From Hericium rajendrae (lineage: Eukaryota; Basidiomycota; Agaricomycetes; Russulales; Hericiaceae), in contig CM065882.1 in the NCBI GenBank assembly GCA_033439255.1, positions 496,001-560,000 of the forward strand: a DNA stretch of 64,000 nt, read 5' to 3'. Below are positions 22,572 through 33,170 of this stretch, in pieces (position 1 is the stretch's first letter; the number at the start of each line of letters is the position of its first letter). The position numbers and the translations under genes were made by a program. The notes under the pieces are model-generated. The model did no database searches, was not told where the DNA came from, and worked only from the letters and a program-made list of their open reading frames with translations.

Positions 22572-23503
22572 TTAGGACGCTTCACAGGCGACTGTCGTGT
22601 CACAAGCTTCTTCCGTGAGCTCGATTGCCTTATGAGTAGTGTCTGCATGGATTAAAGTGAGTTTTCGCTTATACATCTGGACGTATATCCGTACTCACCT
22701 CCATTGTATGTCAGTGTCTTGTTCTCGGCTCCGCTCGGTATCTCATCCTCGGCCTCGTTCAGAGTCTTGTTCTCAGCCTCATCGCCTTGGCACCCAGACT
22801 CATTGAGGCTATTTGAGCTCTCTTCTCAGACATGAGCATACGAGGTGCCAAAAGATCTCAAAGGGCGCCACAGACCTGTGTCTTCAGGCAAAGACGTATG
22901 CTCATCAATTCTGGCGCCAGAGACCTGCCTGCCGCCGAGGTCGGAAGCGATCCTCTGTGCCTCTTGTTGATCTTGCACTAGGCCAAGTTGACGAAGGGTT
23001 TCCCTCGCTTTCTCACTCGTAGTCTGTGAATGATTCAGCGAATGCTAACCCATACGGGTAAGTTATAACGGACCGCGATCTCAGCTCTTACTTCTTTTAC
23101 TTCGGAGCACAGGAAGGAAATGCTGACTGATAACCCCGTTACTATAGCGAGGCATTGCTGAGGTATTGTCTTTGCGACATGGACTTGAGAACGCAGAGAA
23201 CGTGCGGTTCCTCGCAAACTAGTGGGTGTGGCCAAAGGACGGCTCAGCGCCGGATGTCCTTGATCTCGCAGCTAGTCGGGAAACTTACTTCTCTAGAGTC
23301 TCGTTCGTCTGATGCACAAAATCTCCTCCGTCCAGCAGACCTTCCTCATCCGCCTCGTGTAGCAACGCCTCGGTTTCTTGCAAGAGGTCTTCGAACTCCT
23401 TGAGCTTGGTCGAAGGCAGATTCATGCGAATAAGTTGAAAGATGACGGCCAGCACGGATAAGACACCGGTTATATAGCCCCAAACATCGGCACCCAAGGA
23501 CAT
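22572..23503 (-). CDS. T-family membrane/coiled-coil protein, copy T3
   Basis: Exon 1 is 23503-23289, exon 2 is 23218-23074, and two or more exons follow down to 22572. It starts MSLGADVWGYITGVLSVLAV, a hydrophobic segment, then NLPSTKLKEFEDLLQETEAL (coiled coil). The conserved core reads LRGTARSLRSQVHVAKTIPQ and IVTGLSVSISFLCSEVKEVR. The next exon starts TTSEKARETLRQLG. The tail is acidic (for example DEAENKTLNEAEDEIPSGAE), and the last exon starts DTTHKAIELTEE, the counterpart of DTIHGEVELE in T2. One tail junction is uncertain. The gene is head to head with kinase K2. Function is unknown. Confidence 0.65.
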
Positions 23504-23921
23504 CTGAAGCTACAAGTAAGGAGGCCACGTGGAAAATGGTGGAGTCGAAAAGCACATACCGTATGTGATGGTGTCCGTGATGTGGTGAACGAAATGGTTA
23601 TTCTGAGTACTTCAGAATGTTGAAAGGGAGGCTCAGCACGTAGAAATTAGTCGATAGCGCCCTCTGGCTGGACGAAGCGGCTGGAAGGGAAATAAGGACT
23701 TGCATCTTGTCTGGCTTTCTACTATCCTCGAGAAATTATTGAGTCCGATCGATGCACCTGGCGCGAGGCAGCCTCGTGGATGAGGGCTTGATGAGGGCGG
23801 CCAACGCCCATAACGGAATGCAAGGTAACACAACTCCGACATCGAGCGCTTTAGTTCAGCTTCAACATCTCTCCTTGTCTTCATCGCTTTCTGCTCTAAT
23901 CCTCCGCGATCTCTCGGATGA
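23504..23921. promoter_or_regulatory. Shared divergent promoter region T3/K2
   Basis: This 418-base spacer separates the T3 (-) and K2 (+) start codons. It parallels the T2/K1 spacer in position and length. A shared promoter is an inference from gene order. Confidence 0.4.
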
Positions 23922-25286
23922 ATGAAGCCCGTCGCTTTCGTGAAACCTCCCCCGTCTTACGTCTTCTTGGGCGAGGAGAGTTGCAAGATTTACCAAGAAG
24001 CCACGGAACAAGGCGTTTACAAGCTCACAACCGCCGAGCGGTCCTGGAGAGATCGCTATGAAGCCTTACTCGCGAAGGGATATCAACTCCGACCTCGATA
24101 TCATCCTGATTGGAGCCCATCGTGGATGGGTACAAATAGAGACCCCACATTCTGTGAAGACGCCATACTCCTGCGCGTATGTACGTTTCAAGCGCTACCT
24201 TAATCACTAATTTACTCGAATACGCAGCACTGGCATATCATCGATGCCATCCGCCTTGTCGACAAGCAACTTGTTACGATTAAATTTGTGCGAAACAACC
24301 TCCGAGAAATCGAGATCGCTCAGGCATTGACAACGCCCGCACTGCTTGACGATCCTACGAATCGCTGTGTCCGTATCTTGGATGTATTTCCCGATACACT
24401 TGAGGAAACCGGCTTCCTTATGGTCATGCCATATCTTCGTCCTTTCAATAGCCCTCCATTCGGTGCAGTAGGCGAAGTAGTCGATTTCGTCAAGCAAACG
24501 CTGGAGGTACACTGCAGTGTCTCCCATGTTGCGATCGAGCCCAGCTCACATGCCTTCCTAGGGTCTATCTTTTATTCATAGCCAACGCGTGGCACATAGG
24601 TACCCACCAATCTTTTTCTCGACGATTTTTACGACACTTCAACAATTTATGCTCTGCAGAGATTGTGCCGCCGGCAATATCATGATGGACGGCTCGGCGT
24701 TATACCCTGAAGGTCATCATCCAGTGCGGAGAGACTTTTCGGTTGATGCCGTCTGGCCTTTGAACCCTTTGCCTCGACTTGATAATCCCGTCAAATACTA
24801 TTTCATCGATTTTGGTATTTCCAGCCGATTTCGACAAGGCGAAACGACACTTGTCACGGGGTGGAAAGGACGTGATAAAGACCTCCCGGAACTGTCTACT
24901 GAAGTTCCCTATGATCCTTTTAAGGGAGACATTTTCATCCTAGGTAACCTTTATAAGAAGGACATCCTGGAAGTAAGCTCATGCATATTCTTGCTCTGGC
25001 CTACATATGTTGACTGAATACTGGATTGACTACTTAGAAATACCATGGTCTCGATTTTCTTTGGCCGCTCGTCAACGCAATGACGAAGAAGGACCCAAGC
25101 TCGCGCCCGGATGCGCGGTTCGCCTTGACGTTCTTCACGGTTCTGCTGGAAAATAACGTGGTCCGCAATATGCGATGGCGCATTCGTCCGAGAGACGAGT
25201 CCATACCCGAGCGCGTCGTCTACGATACTGTCGCCATGGCCCGTGAAACACTCTACCAGCTGAAACGCATCGTTGCTTCCGAATAG
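23922..25286 (+). CDS. Protein kinase-like protein, copy K2
   Basis: Five exons (23922-24176, 24228-24506, 24562-24599, 24660-24972, 25038-25286) give 377 residues. It starts MKPVAFVKPPPSYVFLGEES. The family N-terminal region includes VYKLTTAERSWRDRYEALLA and RPRYHPDWSPSWMG. The kinase core has LVTIKFVRNN (possible ATP-site Lys), HSQRVAHRDCAAGNIMMDGS (catalytic loop HRDxxxxN) and YYFIDFGISSRF (DFG). The C-lobe piece FKGDIFILGNLYKKDILEKY follows. All catalytic-type residues are kept, so both K genes seem to be under constraint. The strong likeness to K1, with identical lengths of exons 2-4, shows a local duplication. Confidence 0.85.
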
Positions 25287-26121
25287 ACCTGGATGAGCCA
25301 TGTCTATAGGTGTGTACTTTGGGTCATGAGTCGTGGACTTAAGTCTGACGTATCCCCCTTCTTGCCCAAGCTCCCTAAAAATGGCACGTCCATTGTACCA
25401 AGGTTACAATTACACCTCAGATCCCTTCGGCCAGTCTATTCTTCGTGCAGCTACGTTTTCGGTCGTGTTGACTAGACTTCGGTCTGATACGGCCTCATAG
25501 CCTCGACAAGTTCACCACCGCAAGTGACCGCGGCAGGCATCTCGAGAACATATGTTCCGCTCGTACCAGTCATGGTTCGTCGAGTTGATGCGAGGGTGGC
25601 GGCGACGGAGTATGAGTCGGTCGTCGTCAAACCTTTAATTTGGCGATTGTCTCAAGTCTTTAATTACGCAAGTTAAGGAGAAGACATGGCTACGCTCTAA
25701 TAATGTGGTCCTGTACCTCGGATTCAAATTAATCACCCTTCCTGTATTCTGCACTACCTTGCCAGTCATATCGACGAAGAGCGCGTCTTATGCGTCCCAT
25801 CAACTTTGCCGTTCAGCTTAAGACGTCTACTTCCCCTCAAACTATTCCGGACTCTTTTGCTATTTGGATCAGCTCCATCGAATATCTCATGATTAAAAAA
25901 ATCCGTAGATTTGCGCCACTCCTTTGGGTAACCACAAAGGGTCCTCTCCGATTTCCGATAGTATCGTCGGTACGTCTGTCCCAGTTTATCCCGTACAAAT
26001 GTGGCCTCTTTCACACATGTCCTAATACGGACTCCGATAGACGTGGCATTGCAGTAATAACTTCAGAATGCATCTAATCAACATTGGTTGATGTGCTCTA
26101 GTACATAGCTATGGCCTCTAC
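25287..26121. other. Intergenic, no gene recognised
   Basis: This stretch lies behind K2 and behind the 3' end of the reductase gene. I see only short frames and AT-rich sequence. Confidence 0.5.
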
Positions 26122-29100
26122 TCAGGCAGGAATGAAACCAACACTCTTCCAGTAATCTACCCACAGGAAGACATCTCGCTCTCCGATGCGATGCACGTCT
26201 TCAGCCGCCAGAGACGGCGAAGCCTTCACAGCGTTGTCCGTGAGCAGCTTCGGGAATCCCATGGCCTCGGTCGTGTAGGCCGCGTCGCTCCACGCGCTAT
26301 GGTACCAGTCTAGCAGGCGCAGCGCAGGATTCGCCCGGAAGTCGTTGGTATCCGTGAAAGGAGAAACGCTCTCGGCGCTCTTGTCCAGACGTGCCAGCCA
26401 TTCCGTGTACGGGATGACGGGGATGTTGAGTTCCTTGCCGCACAACTTGGCGACATCTGACCAGGTGACGGGGCGAGGGTGGACGAGGTGCACCGTGACA
26501 AAGGGCGAGTTGCGCATTTCGCTGATGGCTTCAGCCGCCAACTCCGCCGGGACCCAGGAAACTTCCTGATGGACTTTCAGTATGACAATGACAGCTGATG
26601 GCAGATGATACGTACCCCAGGGCAGTCTGGCACAGCACCAAGATAGACAGAAGAGCGAACAAGGGAAGGGAACCATTCAGCGGTCGTCCAGGCTCCGTTT
26701 ACACCGCCAGAGATTTGGCCAACGCGAATGTTGACCACAGGGAGGGTCGTTCTCTCGGAGATGATCTCCAGAATCCTCTCGCCGACCCACTTCGATTCAG
26801 GATACCCTGCTCCAGCGACGGTTTGAGGTTGGACAGGGACCTCATAGAATGCTTTCCTCTCAGAGGCGCCTGTTCATTGATATCGTGATGAGTATAGAGT
26901 TTGTAGTGGTCTCGGGGACCGACCGACCGACCTTGGAAGATACCGATAGAACCTGTGAACGCGACACGGCTGGGCGTCGGTAACAGCGAGCTCAAGGCGA
27001 GGTCTACCAGATTTCTCAAACCGCGAATGCTGGGCTCAAAGGAGCCAAGGGACAATTTAAAGTCTACTGGCCATGCTGAAAGGAAACAATCAGAATGAGC
27101 AGCAGTCAAAGGTAAGACAGGTGGAGACAAACCATTGTGGATTATATGCGTCAATGATGAACGAAGCTAAATAACAATGATTATTTAATATGCGATTCTC
27201 CCGAAGCATTGGAGACACATACCTCATCGCGCAGTTCCGCCGAGATGCCCAAATCTTTCTGCGATATATCTGCCTCAACCAATACCACTTTCTCTGATGA
27301 GGCAAGCGATGGATCGAGGCCACGGGAGCGCAGCGCCTCCACCTGTCGATCATGAAGAGATTGTTTGGCTGATTTGCGGTTGAAGGCGTAAATCTTGGCG
27401 ACGGCTGGATCAGCAACGAGCTTCGCAAGTATGTTCGCGCCGAGGCCACCGGTTGACCCGGTCAACAGGATGGTGTCCTTTTCCGGCTGTGGAAGAGACG
27501 GCACGTGTCGAGGGATGTTCTGCGTGTACTTCTCCACCATTGCGACCAGAGCTGCAGCCCTGTCCGACTTCGTCGCCTCGCTCTTCCCAAGAACGAGAGA
27601 CGATAGGAAGGAGGCCAAACTGGAGACGTAGGGATGCTGGTAGATGAAGTCTCCGGGTATCTTCTGCACCTGAACGTCTGTCGATTCGCGCAGGACACGA
27701 AGAATCGTGTTCCTGATCCAAGTTGCCTTCAAGCTGCAGAGAGATATAATGCTTAATGTACATGGGGTCTTAGAAAAATCGATAAGGCGCACCTGTCGCA
27801 GCCGAGTTGGAAAATATCCTCATCGTCCGAAACTTCCCTCTCCAGGACCTTTTGCACAACCGTCCTGACGAATTTGGCAGTTCTCGCGATGTCCCACGCA
27901 GGCGGAGGCTCGATGTCCGCCTGAGCCGATTCTTCTATGGATGCATATATCTGCTTGATCTCTTCGTCGTACTCTTTGAGGATTGCTTGACGTCTGGGCG
28001 TATGCTTCGCGGTAAAGGTGAATGGCTTTTTAGGACTCGCAACCAGAATCATCTGGGCTGGGGATCAGCAATCATTCAATTATGAGGCTGAAAATTTGCT
28101 CACTTCCTTGAACACACGCGAGTGCTGTGGTGCATAGGCATTCATCTTCTCGACGCTAGGCCTGTTTGACGGAGATAAGCAATACTGACGGGAGCTACGC
28201 ATTCTGGAAGGGCGTACCAGATGAGATTTCTGAACGCGGATACTTTGTCGGCGTCAGATACGTCAATCTTATAGCCCGCCGCAGGCTCGACAAGCACTCC
28301 AGCCGAGAATCGGCCACGACCGAACATGAGGGAAGCCCCGACGTGTGTGTCAATGTTCAATATGTGCTCTGAGAAACAAATCGCGATTGTCAGAATCTTC
28401 CGATGTGTGCAGATGATTTTACTATACCGAGAGGGCCAGGGTTGGTCTGAAGACCAAGTCAATTTCAATACAAACATGAAACACAAATATGACCTCACCT
28501 TCTCTCCGTTACTGTGTATGATCTGGTCATCTGTGCGTCCGAAGATCTTCCACAGACCCGCTTTCGTCGGATGCGGTTCGAGAAGGTCAGACGTCGCATA
28601 GACTGGTTCTCCGTCATAAGTGCTGTTGAAGACCGATGGCGTGATGAGAGGGCCGTCCTGCATGATTCCGAACGTGAGATGTTACGCAAGGGCAGACCAA
28701 CTGGAGACAGACCTTGACGATGAGCTCTTGCCTGCCCTCGTCATGGGGGATGAAGGCGAGGTTATAGAAAGAGTTCATTCTCATGTATTGCCAGTCCTTG
28801 CCAAGACGTTCTAAATAGTACGTTAGATATCGAGCAGGACGTTAATGATAGGGATATACATGCCTGGAAGAACCGGAGTTACGATACCAATCTCAGTGCT
28901 GACATTTCCATGTAGTTAGTCATGAACAACTTCATAGTCGCGTTGACATACCATCCGTAGATGTTCATAAAATTCACGCCCTTCGATGCGAGATAGTCGC
29001 CGACTTCCTTGTTGAGCGGGCCGCCGCCAGCCATCTTGATGATTGGATGATTGAGCAGGAGTTCATGGAAAAGATGTCAGATGGAAACGTACAACGCCGA

Positions 29101-30304
29101 CAAAGCTAGCCATATGCTTGACGTATTCTTCATTCTGAGACCATGACTGACCAAAGGCACGTCAGAGGTCATGAATCTTACAAAGAGAACAAGGAACACA
29201 CTTCGACCAAGCTGGGAACAGTGTAGGGGAGATCGACTTTCGTGGCAAGATATCCTGCAAACACGCTATCCGGTGTCGGCTGATGCGCGGGCGACTGCGG
29301 CTCAAATACTGTGGCGACGATCCCGACAGAAAACTTGACGATGAATCACATATCCATCAGGACGTAAGTTTTCAAGATACGAGAAAGGTTACATACTGTC
29401 CATGTCAAAAGCGCAAGACCCAAGCCGTGGAAAAATGGCACGGAGTGGCTGCCAAAGCGCATGCCGGTCAAATCTTGTTGGCCGTAGTAAGGCGTCCTTC
29501 CAAGTTGGATGCCACGGGTATGGGTCCACGTGATGGGCTTTGGGAAGGCGGTCGAGCCTATAGTAAGGGGGCCAAAGGATCAAAACAATGCGTAGCGGTA
29601 GATACATCGAATCCAGGACGCACCAGAAGAATGAAGGATCACAAAAGGAGAATCCAATGGATACGCCGCGGCCTTCGCAGGAACTTCGCCGCCGTCGTCT
29701 GTATAAAGATCGCCGAAAAGAGGCGCTGCCACTTGACGAACAGACGCCTCAGCATCACCCTGCTCTTTCAGCAGCTTGATGGCTTCGTCAATAATCTCAT
29801 GGAGAGATTCCTCAACACCGATCAGAAGATGAGACACGCCTGTCTCGCTCAAAAGGTGGGCGACGGCGGCAGCAGAATTCCTCGTAGAGATGAGGAACGG
29901 GACGAATCCCGCATAGACTAGGCCCAGCACCGTTGTGTAGTACGTTATAGAATCTGCGGAGAAATTGTCAGACCATGTTTAGGAGCAGAAGAAAAACACC
30001 TACCTGTAGTGGCAAAAACGCCGATGACACGCTTGTCAGCAGCTGCTTGGCCTGCACCAGATCCTAGCTTGGTACGAGCGAACAAGGCAGCACGACGGAT
30101 AGCGCGGACAGCTTCGGCCCACTGAATATCCTTGACCGTTCCATTGGAGTCCGCGTACGAAAACAACGTATGGTTCGGAGAGTGGACGAAATGCCAATCG
30201 CACAACTCAGGGATTGTGAGAGACTTGTCCAAAGGAGGAGCCCGGAACGTCGAGCTCGTCAGCGCCTGAGTCGCCGGCGGCGATGGAAGAAGTGCGGAAG
30301 ACAT
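26122..30304 (-). CDS. NRPS-like A-T-R enzyme (carboxylic acid reductase type)
   Basis: A many-exon gene encodes a protein of about 1,050 residues with three domains in order. The adenylation domain covers roughly the first 580 residues. It starts MSSALLPSPPATQALTSSTF and includes FFHGLGLALL, the NIYG-S-TE-type motif near 28950, and YATSDLLE..LWKIFGRTDDQI. A carrier domain has the phosphopantetheine site FQLGCDSLKA, where the Ser codon is split by an intron near 27730-27792. The reductase domain follows with TILLTGSTGGLGANILAKLV (NADPH binding) and YPESKWVGERILEI (catalytic Tyr/Lys). This layout activates a carboxylic acid with ATP, tethers it and releases it as an aldehyde. Relatives include alpha-aminoadipate reductase and aryl-acid reductases. 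The gene lacks the longer N-terminus of the lysine-pathway enzyme, so a secondary-metabolism role is more likely. The substrate is unknown. Confidence 0.85.
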
Positions 30305-32055
30305 TAGACAAGTGAGCTTATCGAGAGGTGCTTAAAAGACGAGTGGTTGTGTTGAGAGTGAGAATGGGAGACGACGGAGACAAGGCTGACGACATCTTGC
30401 ATATATAGGACATGGCAAGCCAGGTCTTGCCGCTTGGGTGTCCGATTCCAACCCCAGCGTCATTGTTTTGTCGAGGCGTATGGATGAACCGTGATGCTAT
30501 GTCCAGCATGAGGTATGGCGCACTCGCGAAACTGCTCGTGTACCGAAGATCAGCCTTCTGACCGTACATTCTTTTCCACAACTGGACTGATCAGAAGATT
30601 CAGACTTACATAAAATATTTCGGATACTGGCATTACCGATACAAGGCTCGGGCAGAAGCTCAATATGACGGAAGAGACCGCACACAGCGTAGAGATTGGG
30701 CAAAGGATTCTGTTTTGGGTGGGCACTTTTTTCGGGGACGATAGGATTCAGTGATAAGCAGTACATGATATGACTCACAGGAAATCGCAGCGCAGTTAGA
30801 GAACTTCCTTCTGTCTTGGAGTGCTGTGGATCGACCGTCCAACTCCAACTTGAACCCGACGCGACGTGGTTCAAGTCGGGAAGAACGTGTTGCCTATTCG
30901 AGACACATCAGGAGCAAAATTCAAGCGATTCTCATCATTTCTCACTCAAATTGGGCAAAACTCGGACAAATGGATGGCAGATGCTTCACGCTTGCACGCA
31001 GACGTCGACAACTTCGCGAAGCTCTCGTTACAAAAACTTGTATTGTCAAAGCCATGTCAGACATCTTACAAGCTCTTAAAAGACTATTTTTAGCCATGCG
31101 TATGCCTTCGAGGCGGCCCGAAGTGTACGCGCTGCGCTTCACAGCTTCACACTTCAACCGACGCTCCTTTTTGTGGTGTCTGCCGGGCGTTCTTCGATCT
31201 TCAACACGTCAATCGCATTGATACGATGTCACATATGTGTGTTGACTCGATCAGGCTGTCATGCGGCTCATGGAAGGTGCAACATTACCTCAATCTCAGC
31301 GGAGCTATGGTGGGAAGTCCATTACGCATCCACGAATTTGTCGACTGACATCGGAAAGTCAACAGTCGCGTTGCGTTATCGAGCAGATCCGAATCGTCAC
31401 GAAACGCAGCTCATGGCCATCTCCATGAAACGGGTGGATGGAAGCACAACTCGTTCCGTTCTTACACGGAAGCAAAGTCTTCACGGAAGCAAATGATTTG
31501 GTCCGTTCACTCAGCGCTGCGATAGCATCATCTCCCGCCCGGTTTGTAGCATTAACCATCTCGCTAATCAATGAGACACTGTAAACTTTTCATTCTACAA
31601 GCACCGTGTCCTCATTGTAAAGCATGATTATCCCTGCGGGAGTGGTAGTAGGCAGTAGGTTAAGAGAATGGAGGTAAATATTCGCTTCCCGGTCGGAGTG
31701 CCGCGGCGTCAAAGCAGCGCAACGATCGAGAGTAATGAGAATCGTTTCAGGGTCTTGCCCATTTCTCTTTCTCCATTCTCGGAGCCAGTGTTATCGTCAG
31801 TGAGTGTCTTGTTGAATAAGGTGCCATGCATACTCATAATTATCGCACGACAGCGTGCTGCCAGTATCCAAAGTACCGGTGACGCTATCGTCATCATGAC
31901 CAGAATTATCTCCACCATAACCAAAGCTATCGCTATCATGACTACGGCCATCGCCATCGTGAATGATTTCCCTGGTCGGAAGAATTTCTCTGTACACTTT
32001 CTGTGCTGATGAATTCGTTAGCCTGTAATCCATACCAGTTTTCGTCTGACCTTCC
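30305..32055. other. Long gene-poor stretch
   Basis: No gene is recognised. Short frames exist, for example 30866-31093 (+) and 31797-32033 (-, rich in Asp, Gly and Ser), but none has family features. The first few hundred bases should hold the promoter of the A-T-R gene. Confidence 0.45.
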
Positions 32056-32059
32056 TCGA

Positions 32060-32599
32060 TGCAGTGTTTTTATTATCTTCAAAACCAGCAAATGGCGCAT
32101 CTGTTCATTTCCTTTTGTTCTCCGCGGCTATATGTGGCTCATTATATTTTATGTAGGGACTGCGCGACAACCGACGTTACAACGGACAGAGCACCGCTAT
32201 ATCCCGAAGGCCATCATGCCGCTCGGCGAGACTATTTAGTCGACGCCCTTTATTTATCCCGTGTCTTCTCTGCCTTGTGTAGACCATTCGGTCAAGTCTT
32301 CGGTCAAGTCTTCGTTCATCGACTTCGGCGTTCCTACTAGATCTAGCCCGCCAGTTCACGCTCGTAGCACTTCCTTTCGCCTTTGACCAACTCTTCGATA
32401 ACGAACGATGCGGAAGCGAGACCAGATGCGCCCCCTCCCCCCTCTTTCTTTAACACAAATTATGGACGGTCACCCGATACGCAACTTACAATGACACCTG
32501 CGCCCCGAAGACGAGTCTGTGCCCGCGCCGATCGTTTATGATACCGTCTCCATTGCTCGAGAAACTGTCCACCAGATCCAGCGTATGGCGAGGCCGTAG
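32060..32599 (+). pseudogene. Kinase remnant K3
   Basis: These are broken pieces of the K family. RDCATTDVTTDRAPLYPEGH matches the catalytic loop region RDCAAGNIMMDGSALYPEGH of K2, with the Asn and following residues changed. The short exon before it (VFIIFKTSKWRI) and the intron between them are still traceable. After a large loss, DESVPAPIVYDTVSIARETV matches DESIPERVVYDTVAMARETL. The DFG part is absent. The remnant lies about 7 kb from K2, beyond the A-T-R gene, and no T gene or CCT8 fragment is visible beside it. Confidence 0.75.
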
Positions 32600-33170
32600 T
32601 AATGATTGTCTGGTACGTACATTTCCCCCTTTTTTCCTAGTCCGACCTCTTGAGGCAGTGGATGTCTGCAGCTCTGAATTTCGCAGAGATTGCTGTTGGA
32701 TACATTTCGATGGTTTCTCGCAACTTCAACCAACATCATTGTCATAGGTATACCTGCCGCACGAATGCCGCGAAGAGCTATCTTCGTTCTCGTGTCTCCG
32801 GAGATCCCTTCTCCCTTGCCCATGATCGGGGCTTATCGTTTTGGATTGAAGAAATCATATATACTGTGCTTTCTAGTGAGCACCGTTCGTTCAACATTTT
32901 ACCCGTCATGCCTTGGCCCAGGGCTACAATGTTCTCGAAGTGCCCTGGAGCGTCCTCCTATTGTCCTCGGCATCCGTCGCTTGCCGGTTTTCCTAGGTCT
33001 TCGACTTCGCTGGCCCTCCAAATGCCGACCTTCAGGTCCTCATAATCCCGTCTTCCATGATTTCGCCTCAAAACGCAATTGCAGTCGAGATCATTCTAGC
33101 GTAGTTTTACATGATAAATATTGATATCGAGAGCATTGCTGTCAGCGTATGTGGATGTGTAAATAGATAT
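32600..33170. other. Intergenic, no gene recognised
   Basis: An open frame of about 145 codons (32690-33124, +) is present but has no recognisable features. It may be chance or part of the decayed segment next to the kinase remnant. Confidence 0.4.

Noticed and set aside
29283-29921. 212-codon plus-strand frame inside the A-T-R gene
   Set aside because: The minus strand gives clear adenylation-domain sequence over the same bases. The plus-strand product is a basic, featureless shadow.
30866-31093. 75-codon frame read as a possible T-family or peptide gene
   Set aside because: It does not share the T core pattern and has no splice partners or conserved neighbour.
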